From: Porogramme epimiltina
Taxonomy: Eukaryota; Basidiomycota; Agaricomycetes; Polyporales; Polyporaceae
Reading direction: 5' to 3'
NCBI GenBank assembly: GCA_900155495.1
Contig: FTLJ01000382.1
Location: 1-64,000, forward strand
DNA length: 64,000 bases
In this document: positions 1-11,116 of the stretch, piece by piece
Layout: each line of letters opens with the position of its first letter
Position numbering within the stretch: position 1 is the stretch's first letter
Translations under genes and position numbers: made by a program
The notes under the pieces: model-generated
The model's database searches: none
What the model was told of the DNA's origin: nothing
Seen by the model: the letters and a program-made list of their open reading frames with translations, nothing else

Positions 1-878
1 TTGCCGAGCTGGTTTTCGGGCAGCTCGGACTTCGCCAAATGGAGTCGCTCTGGGCGTCTTTCCGGCGATCCGCCGGGGCTTGTTCGTGTTTGGTGCCAGC
101 CGTCGCTGAGAGTTGAGGGCAGCAAAGTTGAGAGTATATAGCACGTGACATGATAGGTCGTATACAACATTGATTAAGCATCATTTACTTATCACTACTA
201 ATCGTCCGTCCTCCCGCCCATTATAATTCGCCCTCCCCCCTCTATCGGATATCGGCCCTCAACTCGAAGCGTGCGGTGGGTAGGAGCCTGACTTCATTGC
301 CGCTTTTTGCCTCCCAGACGCCACCACACCACCCGACCGGGCTTCCTGTGGCACTTACATGAGCACAAACACTCACTCGGATCGCGTGCAACGCCGACCA
401 ATATCTTCTCTGTCCGCATCGACGGCAACGCCGCCGCCCATCGACCGATGATTCAACCGGACCATTGCGTGGCGCCGGCGTGTGTGGTGAGTTTGAGTTC
501 TATAACTGCCTCCGTCGCCACCTATGCTAATACATAAGTTTAGAATTGTATGACTTGCCACAAAGGGTGTACTCGGAACCCGTTGTCCTAGACTCACTAC
601 GTCATCATCTCACTTGAGCGCGCCGCCTTCCCGTACCTCCCGCATGCCTCGCCTCATCCAAACTGTGATGCCACGTGTCCTCCAGAGGAGGTCTCACCTC
701 GAAGGAGCCGAGTTACTGTTGACTTTATGACGCTCAGGATGCATAGAGCGATGTAAGGCGACGATGTTGTTCAACATCGAAGTTTATATGCCTGGACATA
801 AGGCCGCGTAGTCACGGCTGAGTGTCTCCTTGTCGGGCTCCATTCCCAGCACCTCCCTGGACACCAAGTCATCTCGAC
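1..878. other. intergenic, no gene recognised
   Basis: I see no coding frame with a recognisable domain or a consistent exon series here. The last 100 bases serve as the proximal promoter of the first thaumatin-like gene. Confidence 0.4.
783..789 (+). promoter_or_regulatory. TATA-like box of thaumatin-like gene 1
   Basis: TTTATAT lies 90 bp upstream of the ATG at 879. This is a usual spacing for fungal genes, which fits a TATA role, but the transcription start is not known. Confidence 0.4.
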
Positions 879-2188
879 ATGCGTACATTCTGCGTCGCGC
901 TCCTTGCCTTTGTGCCGTTTGCCGTGGCACGGACTTTCACCGTATTCAACCAATGTCCTTACACGGTTTGGTGAGGAACAGGTTGCATAGCGCCCGAGAA
1001 GACTACTGACAGATATCTCTTAGGCCCGCTGTACGACTTCTTCCGAGGAGCCACCGACGTGACACTGACCCCTACTTCTCATACAGATATACACAGACCC
1101 TTACGCTGGAACCACAAAGCCCAGCCAACCGACGGGGTGAGTTCCGTCGTAGCCTTCCTTGTTGACCAAGAGGACCCTTAGACTTGAACCTAATTCGTGG
1201 TGTAGATGGGCGCAAGGTGCCCAACAGAACGCCACCTTCGAAGTGCCTGACAACTGGCACTCGGGCCGAATCTGGGTGTGTTATACGCCGTGGACAGCGG
1301 GATCATGTACAGCGCTGACCGACTCTCCGCTATGCTAGGCTCGTCGGAACTGTGATTTCAGTAGCGGCACGCCGGGGCCCAACTCATGCCTCACTGGAGG
1401 GTGCAATGGAGGTCTCGAGTGCGCTTCTCTTGGCGGAACCGTACGTGACGCAACTTAACCTTTTGTCTCCTTCGAAGGCTGCTCAAGGGGCTGATGGTCA
1501 TCGGATATAGGGAGTTCCGCCCGCCACGTTAACTGAATTCACGTTTCAGGGTGGTAGCGGCAATGACACAGACTTCTATGATGGTCAGTACTCATATATT
1601 CCCTCCAGAATGGTCAAATTCCGCATCCTCATTAAACCTACAGTCTCCTTGGTAAACGGGTACAACATTCCTTTGAGGATCACCCCAAGCGATTCCAGAT
1701 GCAGCGTGACGGAGTGCGCCGTGGACCTCGGTCCAAACTGTCAGTTATGGTCTTCACCTGTCGATGTTCAATGGATCTAACGCGGCCTCTCAGGTCCGCC
1801 TCCACTGAAAGGACCGTTCGACCCAACGACCAAGTTCCCGATCGGCTGCACTAGCGCGTGCAACTCCGGGAAATTCGGTGACCCCAGTAAGTGGAACCCT
1901 CGAGATGATCAGACACCACTATTGACATGGCGGACACGCACAAGACAATAGCTCTAGCTGCTGTACTGGTTCCTATGCTACCGCATGCCCTTCCAGCGGA
2001 GTGCCGTTCTACAGCTACTTCAGTACGCACGTCCCACATAGTCTACACCGTCAAAGGCACTGACCATAAACCTGTCTTCAGAGAGTAATTGTCCAAAGGC
2101 GTACGCGTACGCATACGACGATAGTAGTTCGTTAATGACGTGTCCTTCGGGATACAAGTCCGACTATTTAATCACCTTATGTCCTTGA
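879..2188 (+). CDS. thaumatin-like protein 1 (secreted, PR-5 type)
   Basis: Secreted thaumatin-like protein. The N-terminus is a hydrophobic signal peptide (about residues 1-17) followed by RTFTVFNQCPYTVW, the typical mature start. Spliced exons give GWAQGAQ, SGRIW, RRNCDFSS, GPNSCLTGGCNGG, VDLGPNC, SSCCTGSY and a last exon with NCPKAYAYAYDD ending in LCP plus stop. I count 16 cysteines, the full family set for eight disulfides. Exon 1 is 879-970 and is followed by a 7-nt microexon (1024-1030, GCCCGCT) that completes the Trp codon and adds Pro-Ala. One intron needs donor GTGGAA rather than the nearby GTAAGT to keep frame before SSCCTG. Neighbour 2 (3442-4823) is a paralogue with the same exon plan. 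Family roles include beta-glucan binding or hydrolysis in the fungal wall; the substrate here is unknown. The gene looks intact. Confidence 0.9.
1024..1030 (+). other. 7-nt microexon of thaumatin-like gene 1
   Basis: GCCCGCT is flanked by an AG acceptor (TCTTAG) and a GT donor (GTACGA). Exon 1 ends with TG, so the microexon yields Trp-Pro-Ala in phase 0. The next exon then reads I-Y-T-D-P, as expected for the family. Confidence 0.8.
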
Positions 2189-3441
2189 ATTCTGTAAGTC
2201 TAGACCGCTTCCTTGTAGTAATCATCGCTGACCATACACAGTGAAAGCTTATCGTGCTTGGATGAGATTCATTCCTCGGCGCATCTCGCATTGGTAGACC
2301 GAGGCGTCCATGTGGCTTTTGATGTCGAATATACTTCTAGTGCCGATCATAGGTTCTTGTCCTATTCAAGGCGCACCATCAGCCCATCAATGCTGGCCCG
2401 AGCTTCGCTCTTCTGCGTAGCAACTTCAAGCCGTAAGGTTGCTCGCGGTCGTGGGGAGCGCAGTAAACAACAGGGTGGCACAGTAAACGACGGGCTGGCA
2501 GAGTGTAGCACGGTCGTCGGCGTGCCTGATGCGAATCATTCGCGGCGTCCTGAGTGAGAATTTTCTCGGACTCTCGGACTGAGCTGTGCCACTGGGCGCT
2601 CTCGAGCGCTAAGGCATCGACTGGTGGCACTGGTGGTGGCGTGTGCTCCTTCGCAGCTTTTTAGAGTTCACTCATCGTCATGCTGGCGGTGGCTGGAGCA
2701 CAGAGACGTTGCGTGCGACTGTGAGGTTTGTCCATCTTCTGTCCACCGTCACAACCAGGCTGACCAGTTTATCGCCCAGCCCGCGTATATCTCGGGAGCA
2801 GTGATCGACAAAGTAGGAAGAAGGCCCTCGTGCGTGGATGGGTTGACGCCACGCTCGAGAATCATGTGCGCCCACATGTGAGAACGTGCTCGCACATCCG
2901 CTACACAGACTGCATCGCAACGACAAGCCCGAGATGCGGATGTGCAGCTCTCGCTTCGCCCCAAGCGTCGCTACCGGCGTCGCCATCTCACCTGGCAGGC
3001 TCGAATCCTATTCTTTCCTCGGCCTCGAACGGGGCGCTGCGCGAACCGCGAGCGCAGAGTGTGCAAGTGGGGCCGCCGCCGAGCTCCATGGGTCGGCCGC
3101 GACGTCAGATCTGTCAAGGACTTGCCCGTGCTACCATCTTTTGTCGCTTAAGGGAATGCCTCCCGCACCCTCTATCGCGCCCGAAAGATGCCAGCTCGTC
3201 ATGTGTCGGCTCGCACTGGTCCGCGGGTGCGACGACCATGTGCGTGGCCGTGACGTCGTCCCGGGCCGACCAGCTTCGCCCGTTCTCGAGCGCATGGGTT
3301 CGGGCTGCGCGCGGAGGGCGAGTGGAGTACAAAAGGCCGGTTTGATTCGCAGAGAGCCCTTCAGCGGACTCTGTTTGCTCTCCTCGACTCATCTTTCCTG
3401 TCTGAAGACTCCACAGTCGACCCCAACTCACCGCGTTCATC
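2189..3441. other. intergenic between the two thaumatin-like genes
   Basis: This 1.25 kb holds the 3' region of gene 1 and the promoter of gene 2. Open frames on both strands show no recognisable domain. Confidence 0.5.
3328..3335 (+). promoter_or_regulatory. TATA-like box of thaumatin-like gene 2
   Basis: TACAAAAG lies 107-114 bp upstream of the ATG at 3442, in the usual TATA position. Confidence 0.4.
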
Positions 3442-4823
3442 ATGAACCGCCTCGCCGCCACCGTCTCTCTTGCGTTCGTCGCCACCGCGGCGGCGCGTAC
3501 GGTCACCGTCGTCAACAACTGCCCATTCACTGTTTGGTACGTCACCTTGTATTGCGAGGATGACTGAACTAATAGGCTCTTATTTAGGCCTGGCGTACGT
3601 TTCGGCATTACGAAGCGCTCGGAGACTTCTCGGTCCTGATTGTACTTCCAGATGTTCACTGACCCGAATGTGAACACTGTGATCCCAAGTCAACCGACAG
3701 GGTGAGCTGAGCGTTTCAAATGGTCTGAATGCCAAATAACACAACCAACAATCAATCTCCAGGTGGGAGCAGGCGGCATTCCAAACGGTCTCGTTCTCGG
3801 TTCCGGACACTTGGCAAGCCGCTCGTATTTGGGTACGTCCGTAAACTCCCACAGAGCTCTGGCGGTTTACCCGACTCAATTCCGTGTACCACAGGGCCGT
3901 CGCGACTGTGACTTCAGCACCAACCCCGGACCCAACTCCTGCCTCGACGGCGGCTGCAATGGCGGTCTCGTGTGTGACCACACTACCGGTACTGTGGGTA
4001 GCTCGCAACCGGCCTCCAAACGGAGTGCCTATCACGTCCACAACCTGACCGCCTCTATTTTTGCTGCTCCTTTCCGCTGTGCTTCGCGGCTCCCAGGGCG
4101 TTCCCCCCGCGACAGTTGCCGAGATTACTCTGGGCCAGAACGGCGGTCCGGACAACTACGACGGTGAGCCGCGGACAACCATTTAGGCTTTGTTGCCGCA
4201 GTCGTGTCGCTTGGGTCGGTGATACTGACGTCAGCCGCGCGGCGCTTCAGTGTCCCTCGTCGATGGGTACAACTTGCCCGTCAGGCTTGATAATAATAAG
4301 GGCTGCCACGTGGCTGACTGCCCTGTCGACCTCGGTCCCAACTGTGAGTGTTACGTTGTCGTCGAGAAATGGGTCAAGTTAGGCTAAAGGTCACTGCCAG
4401 GCCCCTCTCAGTTGATCGGCCCCTTCGATTCCTCTGGTTTCCCTGTCGGTTGCAAGAGCGCGTGCTTGGCGGGCCTTGCTCCAGACCCCGGTAAGTTCTC
4501 CCTTAGTATCACTCAGGATGAAAGGTTCTCTGAACATTGTATCGTTGCGCAGCTAACGACCCGAACTGCTGCACGGGTTCCCACAACACCGCAGCCACGT
4601 GCCCGCCTGCCGGCGTGCAGTTTTATGACTACTTCAGTACGTCCGCGCTCCGCCGCCTCGTCCACGTGTGCCGGAATATTAACTCTGTCCACGCGCGCTG
4701 CGCCCTACAGAGCAGAACTGCCCCAACTCGTACGCATACGCTTACGACGAGTCGAGCGGCACTGCGCTCTTTACTTGCGATTCGAGTCTTCAAGCCGACT
4801 ACACCGTCACCTTCTGCCCGTAA
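3442..4823 (+). CDS. thaumatin-like protein 2 (secreted, PR-5 type)
   Basis: Paralogue of the gene at 879-2188, encoding about 255 residues. A signal peptide of about 18 residues is followed by RTVTVVNNCPFTVW. Later exons give MFTDPNVNTVIPSQPTG, WEQAAFQTVSF, AARIW, RRDCDFSTNPGPNSC, DGGCNGG, VSLVDGYNLPVRL, CPVDLGPNC, PVGCKSAC, PNCCTGSH and CPNSYAYAYDE, ending in FCP plus stop. I count the canonical 16 cysteines. Exon 1 (3442-3536) ends with TG. A 7-nt microexon (3588-3594) completes Trp and adds Pro-Gly. The next exon (3652-3701) starts M-F-T-D. Donors and acceptors are all GT-AG and phases agree. Intron positions match gene 1, so this is an intact tandem duplicate rather than a fragment. Secretion is inferred from the leader; the carbohydrate target is not known. 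Confidence 0.93.
3588..3594 (+). other. 7-nt microexon of thaumatin-like gene 2
   Basis: GCCTGGC lies between TATTTAG and GTACGT. It restores phase (95 + 7 = 102 nt) and encodes Trp-Pro-Gly with the exon-1 overhang. It occupies the same place as the microexon in gene 1. Confidence 0.85.
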
Positions 4824-7800
4824 GTTGGTATCTGCGTGTCCTCGTACTTGAGACATGGCTCCGAGATGTGTGTAATATACCCACTTACTACATCAATGTA
4901 ACTTTCACCTGATTGGTTGTGCTGGGAGGACGCTCGGCAAGCGCCTATTTCCTGATCTTCAGGGCCACCACAAACTGGTTGTGTGAGTGCCGGATGAATT
5001 TTACATCCTCTATTGAGCTAGTATGGCCTTGAAGCCCATTCCGACCCTCGTCTCCTTCATCTCTATGTTCAAAATTTTGGCCTATGACGCCGTTTGGACG
5101 CAAGTGTCCGGTCCGCGGGCAATAAGTTGCGTTGCCGACCTGTGCCGAAAAACTTGCCAAGCGACTAGCTCGCTATTCGCGCGGCGCCCTCGTCTTGGGT
5201 TGGTCATCACCTTGACTACTGGCCTTCATAACTTGTAAGTCGTTCCTTGTTCCTCCCCTCGGAGGTCTAGGCCAACAGGGCTTCGAGATAATCACTAACG
5301 CCGATCCTGTATGCAGTGATTCATTAGCCTTTCGGTGACGCCATCCCACCAGCGACCCCACCGCTCCGGCAGGGAATCTGCCCGGTTCGACGAACGCTAC
5401 AGCCCTCCTAGAAAACAGACCCTCTCTTCTCCGGCTCAGCGGATGGGCTTATATGCGCTCTAGAACGTAAATTGGACGTACAGAACATATTCCACAGAAC
5501 AGGCTGCTCCTTGCAGCTAAATGAGCATGGCCTTGCGCCTTGTGCCGGGATGGTACTCTGTTCTCAAGCCTTCGAAAAGGCTAGCGCGCCGATGCAGGCA
5601 GGTGCGCAGCGCGGGCGGGCTGCTGATCATCGCCTGTCTGCGGCGCTCCATCAGCAGTCTAGAGCCTGTGCGATCCGATCCCTGTGTTAAATTACCTTCT
5701 CTCTAGCGCACTACCACCTGCGCACTACCACCTGCAGGCTACCTCCTTCCTTCCGGCTCGCATCCCTCCTGGAGAGCCCGTCCATCCCGCCGGGCGAGCT
5801 GGGGGCTTATCTGGCTGCCGCCACCTGGTCGTGTCGCCAACGAGCGTTCAATATGGTCAAGCGTGCGCGCACGGTGCACATTTTAAGACTCCAGAAAGGC
5901 CCGGTGACGTCTGCACCCGCATGGCTGGCTTCCCGGCCTGATAAGTCGGCCGAAGGGGCGGCAAAGAACACGCCTTTCGTCAAACTCGTTCGCCGCCCTC
6001 GTTCGATCAGCAGCCACGCACGGCAGGCCTCCTGTGAAATCCGGACCTCGCAGTACCGGCTCCTTGGAAGGACAGATGGGTGCGTCTTGCGGGTGCTTTC
6101 TTCCGAGGGTCGAGCAGATGGAAAGAAGGCAGATGCAGATGGGCTCTTGGGAGCATCTGGCCTCCGTTGGAGTGGGGTGAGGGAGGTGAGACCACGGATG
6201 CCAGCGCCTTGACAAGCCGGTGGGGCGCTGCGTCAAAGATGTCGAAGGAAGCTCACCGAACGCAGGGCATTCCCTGCACAAAGCCGGCCGCTGAATAGTA
6301 AATGATGAGGCGAGTGATCCTTCGTCACTTCTCACCAGCCGACCACCGCCGACCACCGTCAGCGACCCAATACGACTCCGTCTTGTGGGCCGACCACGCA
6401 AGAAGGAAGACCTGTATGCGTCCCTTCCGCCACTCGAACCTCGCCCACAACCGCACCAAAGTTACGGACATCGGCGCTCAAAATTTCGGCATGAGATGTC
6501 ATTCCAACAGGGATAATTCCGGGCATTCCTCTCACCCTTGACGCCACCCGGGTGCCGACACCAGATTAGCGGGGTGTATGGCCTGGAACCTAACGTGCGG
6601 ACCAAGCCGCATGTTCTCCTGTCTTACGCGTGGCGACCGTCAGCCTGGCGACCTCCCGTCTGCGGCCGTTCGAAAATTCGTGCGCCGCTACATGGTAGGC
6701 GCTTGAGCGGTCGGGATGTATTGTCGTCCTTTCGCTTAAGCCTGATGCCAGACGGGTGGTGGTCAGCTTCTACGCTCAACCTTGGACTACAAATTGCGGG
6801 GTATCGTGGGCCCGGGAGGGCAATCATCTGCCTAGTACGTACCCTTCGCTCATAGTGCGCTCACTATTATGACAGGGAATAAGCATCGGCGTTCAGTAAG
6901 GTCTTCTCCAAGTCACTGCGGTCAAGCCGGCCGCCCTCTGAAATCTGCGGCGGTTTTTGAGTCGGCACTCGGGTGTATTCTAGAGTATTGAACCCTACAA
7001 CTCAAGGGGCTGCGGAGATGTGCGGCCGAGGGACAGGACAGCAATGGCAGCGGAAACTCGCGACGCACAGCTCTCCACCGGCGGCCGGTGAATAACTTCG
7101 CAACGCAGTCCCCTAGATGGGCTCGCACGCAGCGGCTATAGTTGTCAGTTCGTTCTCATCTCCGCCTTTCCAGCAATTCCGTCTGTCAGCCACAGGGTTC
7201 GGGCCGCGCCAGGACCCCCCCCCTCGCGAGTCGCCCACACTTCGCGCTGGACGCCCCGGCGCACCCAACCTGGCAGCGGCGACGCTCAGTGGCATAACGC
7301 TGTCACAACGGTGGAACGCGGGCCTCGACGGCGTCTTGCGCGGCCGACCAGAACGCGAGCGATGGGGCGCTCACGTGCCACAAAGGGCCCATCGCTTGGT
7401 TGGTGTATGTAACACTGAACTTTGTGCGCATGCGGAATCAGCATCCCAGGCGGGAGCGATCCCGCGATACCGAGGCCCTCACACACTGCCCCGAGAAAAG
7501 CGTGGGACCGCAATCTCCGTGCCAACTGAACACGACGACTGCACGCGCACGTTGCCGGCGAGGGCCCCGGACGGCCTGCACGCCAGTTCTCTGTGTTGTC
7601 GTCGATTCGGCGGTCTTTCGCCCACAGTGGGCCTTAATTACATCAGGGGAGAAGCAGAAGACGTCACCGGCCTAGCGCTCGGAGGCGGCGGGGATCCCAG
7701 GGACGCTGAGAAGGATGGGGGGCAGCAGGCACCCGTTTGATCTTGCCGACGTCAAGTTAAACGCAGCGGGCGATAACCGACGATAACCTTGGCAGGCGAC

Positions 7801-8162
7801 CCGCGGTGAAGTTTTCGAGCGACTGCGTCCTGGTCCGCCTGCAGACATTCGGACAATGAAATTGCGGAGGGCTGGGGCTCAAGCGCGATGGGCACATGCT
7901 CCGGAGGGTAGGGAGGAGTCTTGCTTCGATTCTTTGTGTTAACTATGATACAACAACTGCCTTTTCTGGCGACGACATACAGAAGGTTCTAGTATGGGTA
8001 TATACGGTCACGGTCCGTTGACCCGGGAGATCGAGAGAATCGGTAGCAGAGAGCGAGCGGTACACAAAATTGGTCACGACTGAAATACAAGAAAATGAAC
8101 CGATAAAGCAAGAAATTCGACGAGGTGGTGCGGTCGTTGTTTTGGTGTCACTATGAGGCTGT
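4824..8162. other. 3.3 kb without a supported gene
   Basis: Several open frames up to about 200 codons exist (for example 7117-7740, +), but none shows a domain, a signal peptide or a consistent splice pattern. No tRNA or long repeat was seen. This may be decayed sequence or may contain a rapidly evolving secreted gene that I cannot recognise. Confidence 0.4.
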
Positions 8163-9817
8163 CTATGCCCTGCGAATGATGTCCTCGAGCGGCGCGGCCA
8201 TCTCTTCCGGATTTCCGATCCACCGGACGATTCCGTCTTTGGGCGTAATGATAAACGCTGACGATGAGGCAGCATCCAAGAAGAAGAGAAAAGTGCATCA
8301 GCATTGGATTCTAGCTCGACGACCCGCGAAAAGCACGCGGGAGAGTTTCATTAAGCTCGGGAACGCGGGGCGTGGATGCACTCACCCAACGGAATAGACA
8401 AGTTTTGGGCCGGCTGGAAGATCGCTGTGATAGCCAAACAGAAGAACGGGCAGAGGTTAGTCATCTGTGCGCTCTGTAACAGTTGCGCTGACAGCTGACC
8501 CCGGGCCCGCCCGCTGGGTACCAGCGCGTACGCGAGGGGGCGAGCACGAGGTGCGGGGAAGCTGCCAGGAACAGGGACAATCTCGCGGACAGACGCACTG
8601 TTGACCGCGACCCGATGCGTATCGATATATATCGGGTATTTCATGTCATTTCGCGCCGCCACGAAGCCTTTGACAAACCCGACGTCGATAGGCGCGTTCG
8701 TGAATATTGTTTCCGAGTTGAACGTGATCACTTTGATCTCTGGGCGTGTCTGCGCGATCTTGCTGAGGTCGTCAAAAACTGCCACACACGGCTGTGCGCC
8801 CGGGGAAGAGCGTAGTCGAGGGTGGGATCAGGAGGCGGAGAGAAGGGGGGGCGCGGTGGGGAAAGCCGTCGTCAGTCGAAGGCAATTAAACCGTGTATGT
8901 CCCATATCGCACGTACCCTGCACCAGCTGCGAACAGTGCGAAGAAGATCTCGGCGTCAGTAATCGTTAGATTGAGCTTCGAACCCGACGACAGGTGTGCA
9001 CGAGGCACGGCGCGGGAGACTGGAGGCGCCTCTTCTGTCCCGCTCTCGGGCGATGGGCTGCCACCGTGGGGGCGGAGGAGGAGCGGGAATCGGGCGCGCA
9101 GGTCATCTCGGACGCTACCGTTCGCGCGGTGCGCGGTGACGCAACCTGGCGGGCGCCGCCCGCTCCCGGCCGTGAGCTGCTGGGCATCGCGTCTGCCCGT
9201 CCCAGCCCTGCGCGCCATGCCTCCGTGCACACGCGCTCGCGCGTGCGTGTGTGTGGCGACGCGCGGAGCGCCGCCGCGACGATGGTGATGCGGTGTATAC
9301 GTACGATGCCCACAGCTCGATGATGAGCACTTTTGCGTCGCGCCAGCCGGCCATGGAGCCCTGAACGTGCTCGAAAGGGCCGGTGTCGAGCCAGCGGAGA
9401 TCAAGCTTCTTGTTGAGCATCGGGCTCTTCCATCCCGGGCGTAGGAACGGCGGCGGGCCCTTCCTGAACTGCCCCTCGAGCGCGTCCCAGGGAGGGAGGT
9501 TCGAGCGCGCCCAGAAGCGTTGTATTGCGGCGGGGTCGTGCGCCGCCTTGAACCGCGCTGTATTGAATGGTCAGCGCGGACCATCACAACTCCGGCTGTC
9601 GGGCGCAGTGTGGCACGAGCCACTCACCGACAGCGGCGTTCCAGCGAGCTGCCAGTGTACGGGTCAGCATAAAGAATATAGGTGCTGCGCACGAAACGAG
9701 GGACTCGCCTTGGTCCCACCTGTCTTCGTAGAGGTCTTGGAAGACGGACCAGATGTTGGTCCGGAAGTCGGTTTTGACGGCGAGCTCCTGGGGAGACTCG
9801 GGGCGCGCAGCAGCCAT
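8163..9817 (-). CDS. thioredoxin-fold protein (redoxin / AhpC-TSA-like), WCRPC active site
   Basis: Predicted thiol-disulfide oxidoreductase of 259 residues. Six exons fit phase exactly: 9817-9628, 9557-9305, 8926-8917, 8791-8599, 8424-8386 and 8257-8163. Residues 1-140 form an N-terminal extension (EDRWDQGESLV, LRWLDTGPFEHVQGS). The thioredoxin fold follows: strand AKVLIIELWAS, redox motif W-C-R-P-C at residues 149-153, helix VAVFDDLSKIAQ, strand EIKVITFNSE, then NLSIPLAFIITPKDG with the expected cis-proline before the last strands, and a C-terminal WIGNPEEMAAPLEDIIRRA. The active-site motif is assembled from three exons, the middle one only 10 nt. I cannot tell whether the protein is a peroxiredoxin-like peroxidase or a general disulfide reductase; two cysteines in CxxC favour thioredoxin-type chemistry. 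No targeting signal is obvious. A TATAAA box lies 107 bp upstream. Confidence 0.85.
8917..8926 (-). other. 10-nt microexon carrying the redox-active WC
   Basis: On the minus strand CTGGTGCAGG sits between TTCGCAG and GTACGT. Together with the TC left by the previous exon it encodes S-W-C-R, and the next exon begins P-C. Skipping it both breaks the frame and removes the active site. Confidence 0.82.
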
Positions 9818-9923
9818 CTCGGCCTAGTTTGGTGCAGACGCGGGCGGCGCGTGTGTAGAAATGAGTAGCGAAGCAGTGAGGGGAATCGGAGCGTTGCTGG
9901 ACGGTGGGTGAGAGGAGGGCAGA

Positions 9924-9929
9924 TTTATA
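9924..9929 (-). promoter_or_regulatory. TATA box of the thioredoxin-fold gene
   Basis: TATAAA on the minus strand, 107-112 bp upstream of the ATG at 9817. Confidence 0.5.
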
Positions 9930-10382
9930 GCTCTGGAGAGGCGCGGCGGGAGCTGTAGCGCTGTCAAGAGCGAGAAGCCATTAGACGGTCCCGAGAGAGG
10001 TGGAGAGGCAGCGCCAGATCCATGGAGGCTGCGGGGGTCGGAGCGGGCTGGGAGTGGGGAGGATAAGTAGGAGAGGGAACTGCCCATAGTAGGGGAATTC
10101 AGCGACCGCGGGGCATGGGGAAATCGGAGGCGCTTGAGAGATATCGGGCGTCGGTCGGTGGTGGAGAGATCTTGGGAGGCGTTGATGAGGGTACCAGTCC
10201 AAGGTTTCATTGATGCCGTACCGAGACAAGGTCGCGGAATTCTGTTTGCTCGATCTGCGCATGCACAACTCAGTAGCCACGGCCCGACCGTTAATCAATC
10301 AATCTCACTAGAACTCCGAACTCGAGATCTCCTCCCGCGTGCCCCGTCCAGTCGGCCACTCCCCGGGGAGCCACACGAGCAC

Positions 10383-10389
10383 AAAAAAA
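10383..10389 (-). terminator. RNA polymerase III T-run after tRNA-Ala
   Basis: Seven T residues in a row on the minus strand, about 20 nt past the tRNA 3' end. Confidence 0.7.
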
Positions 10390-10409
10390 CTAAGATGAAC
10401 AACGAAGAA

Positions 10410-10493
10410 TGGACGTTGTGGGGATTGAACCCACGGCCTCATGCAAATTGCAACAAGTGCAAAGCAGGCGCGCTACCACTGTGCCAAACGCCC
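10410..10493 (-). tRNA. tRNA-Ala (anticodon UGC) with a short intron
   Basis: Minus-strand cloverleaf. The acceptor GGGCGTT pairs with AACGTCC and includes G3-U70, the alanine identity pair; the discriminator is A. The D-arm reads GCAC/GCGC, the anticodon stem CCTGC, the loop TTTGCA with anticodon TGC, and the T-arm GTGGG-TTCAATC-CCCAC. An intron of about 12 nt follows the base after the anticodon. The 3' anticodon strand GCATG leaves one mismatch (C28-U42). CCA is not encoded. Confidence 0.9.
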
Positions 10494-11116
10494 ATAGAAG
10501 AGATCGGAAGCCCAAAGTATCAGACCTGAGGGCCTCTGGGGCCGAATGAGCGCGATGTCAACCTAGAAACCAGCTCGCTGGATTTGACGCGCGGACATAC
10601 CCGACTCGATAAAATGACCACACACTCCGTTTAGATTTCACGATAGTGTGCTACCATGTTCACCGGAGCTTGACAGACGGCCACTTGCACCGGAAACCGA
10701 CCTACCGTCACACTGGCCAAAGAACGACCATGTGGACTCTGTACACCGGGTGGCATTCCAACGTGCGCCTGGCGGTGGAAAATCTCAATCTAGTATAGCT
10801 CGGTTACGGCAACCTAGAAAGACTGGACATCGTAGCAGGTACACGTTCCTGCCTTTGGGCGCCGTGATGAAAAATCTCAACCCCTCCGACTTCGTGCAAC
10901 GAGGCAGGCCCCAATCCACATGCTACGACGGTCTATCGTACATTCCTCCAGATTCCTCCATGGGTCCGAAAAAGACATCGAAGCGACCTCACCGGTCGGT
11001 TCCCACTCAGCGATGACGCCTCGAAGGTCATAAAACTTGAAGATACAAAGTCCGCGCGTCGCGCACGGCTGCCGCGTGGTCGTGCACGATGCAATTCCTC
11101 GGCGAATGGTCGTTTT
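10494..11116. other. intergenic, no gene recognised
   Basis: About 620 bp between the 5' end of tRNA-Ala and the stop codon of the DUF1295 gene. I see no supported feature. Confidence 0.45.

Larger units (their letters stand above)
9818..10409. other. upstream region of the thioredoxin-fold gene
   Basis: The region contains the promoter of the minus-strand gene and the tRNA terminator. No other gene is supported; the 128-codon antisense-looking frames have no domain. Confidence 0.45.

Noticed and set aside
7117..7740. 207-codon open frame on the plus strand
   Set aside because: No ATG context, domain, signal peptide or splice partner; a minus-strand frame of similar quality covers the same bases.
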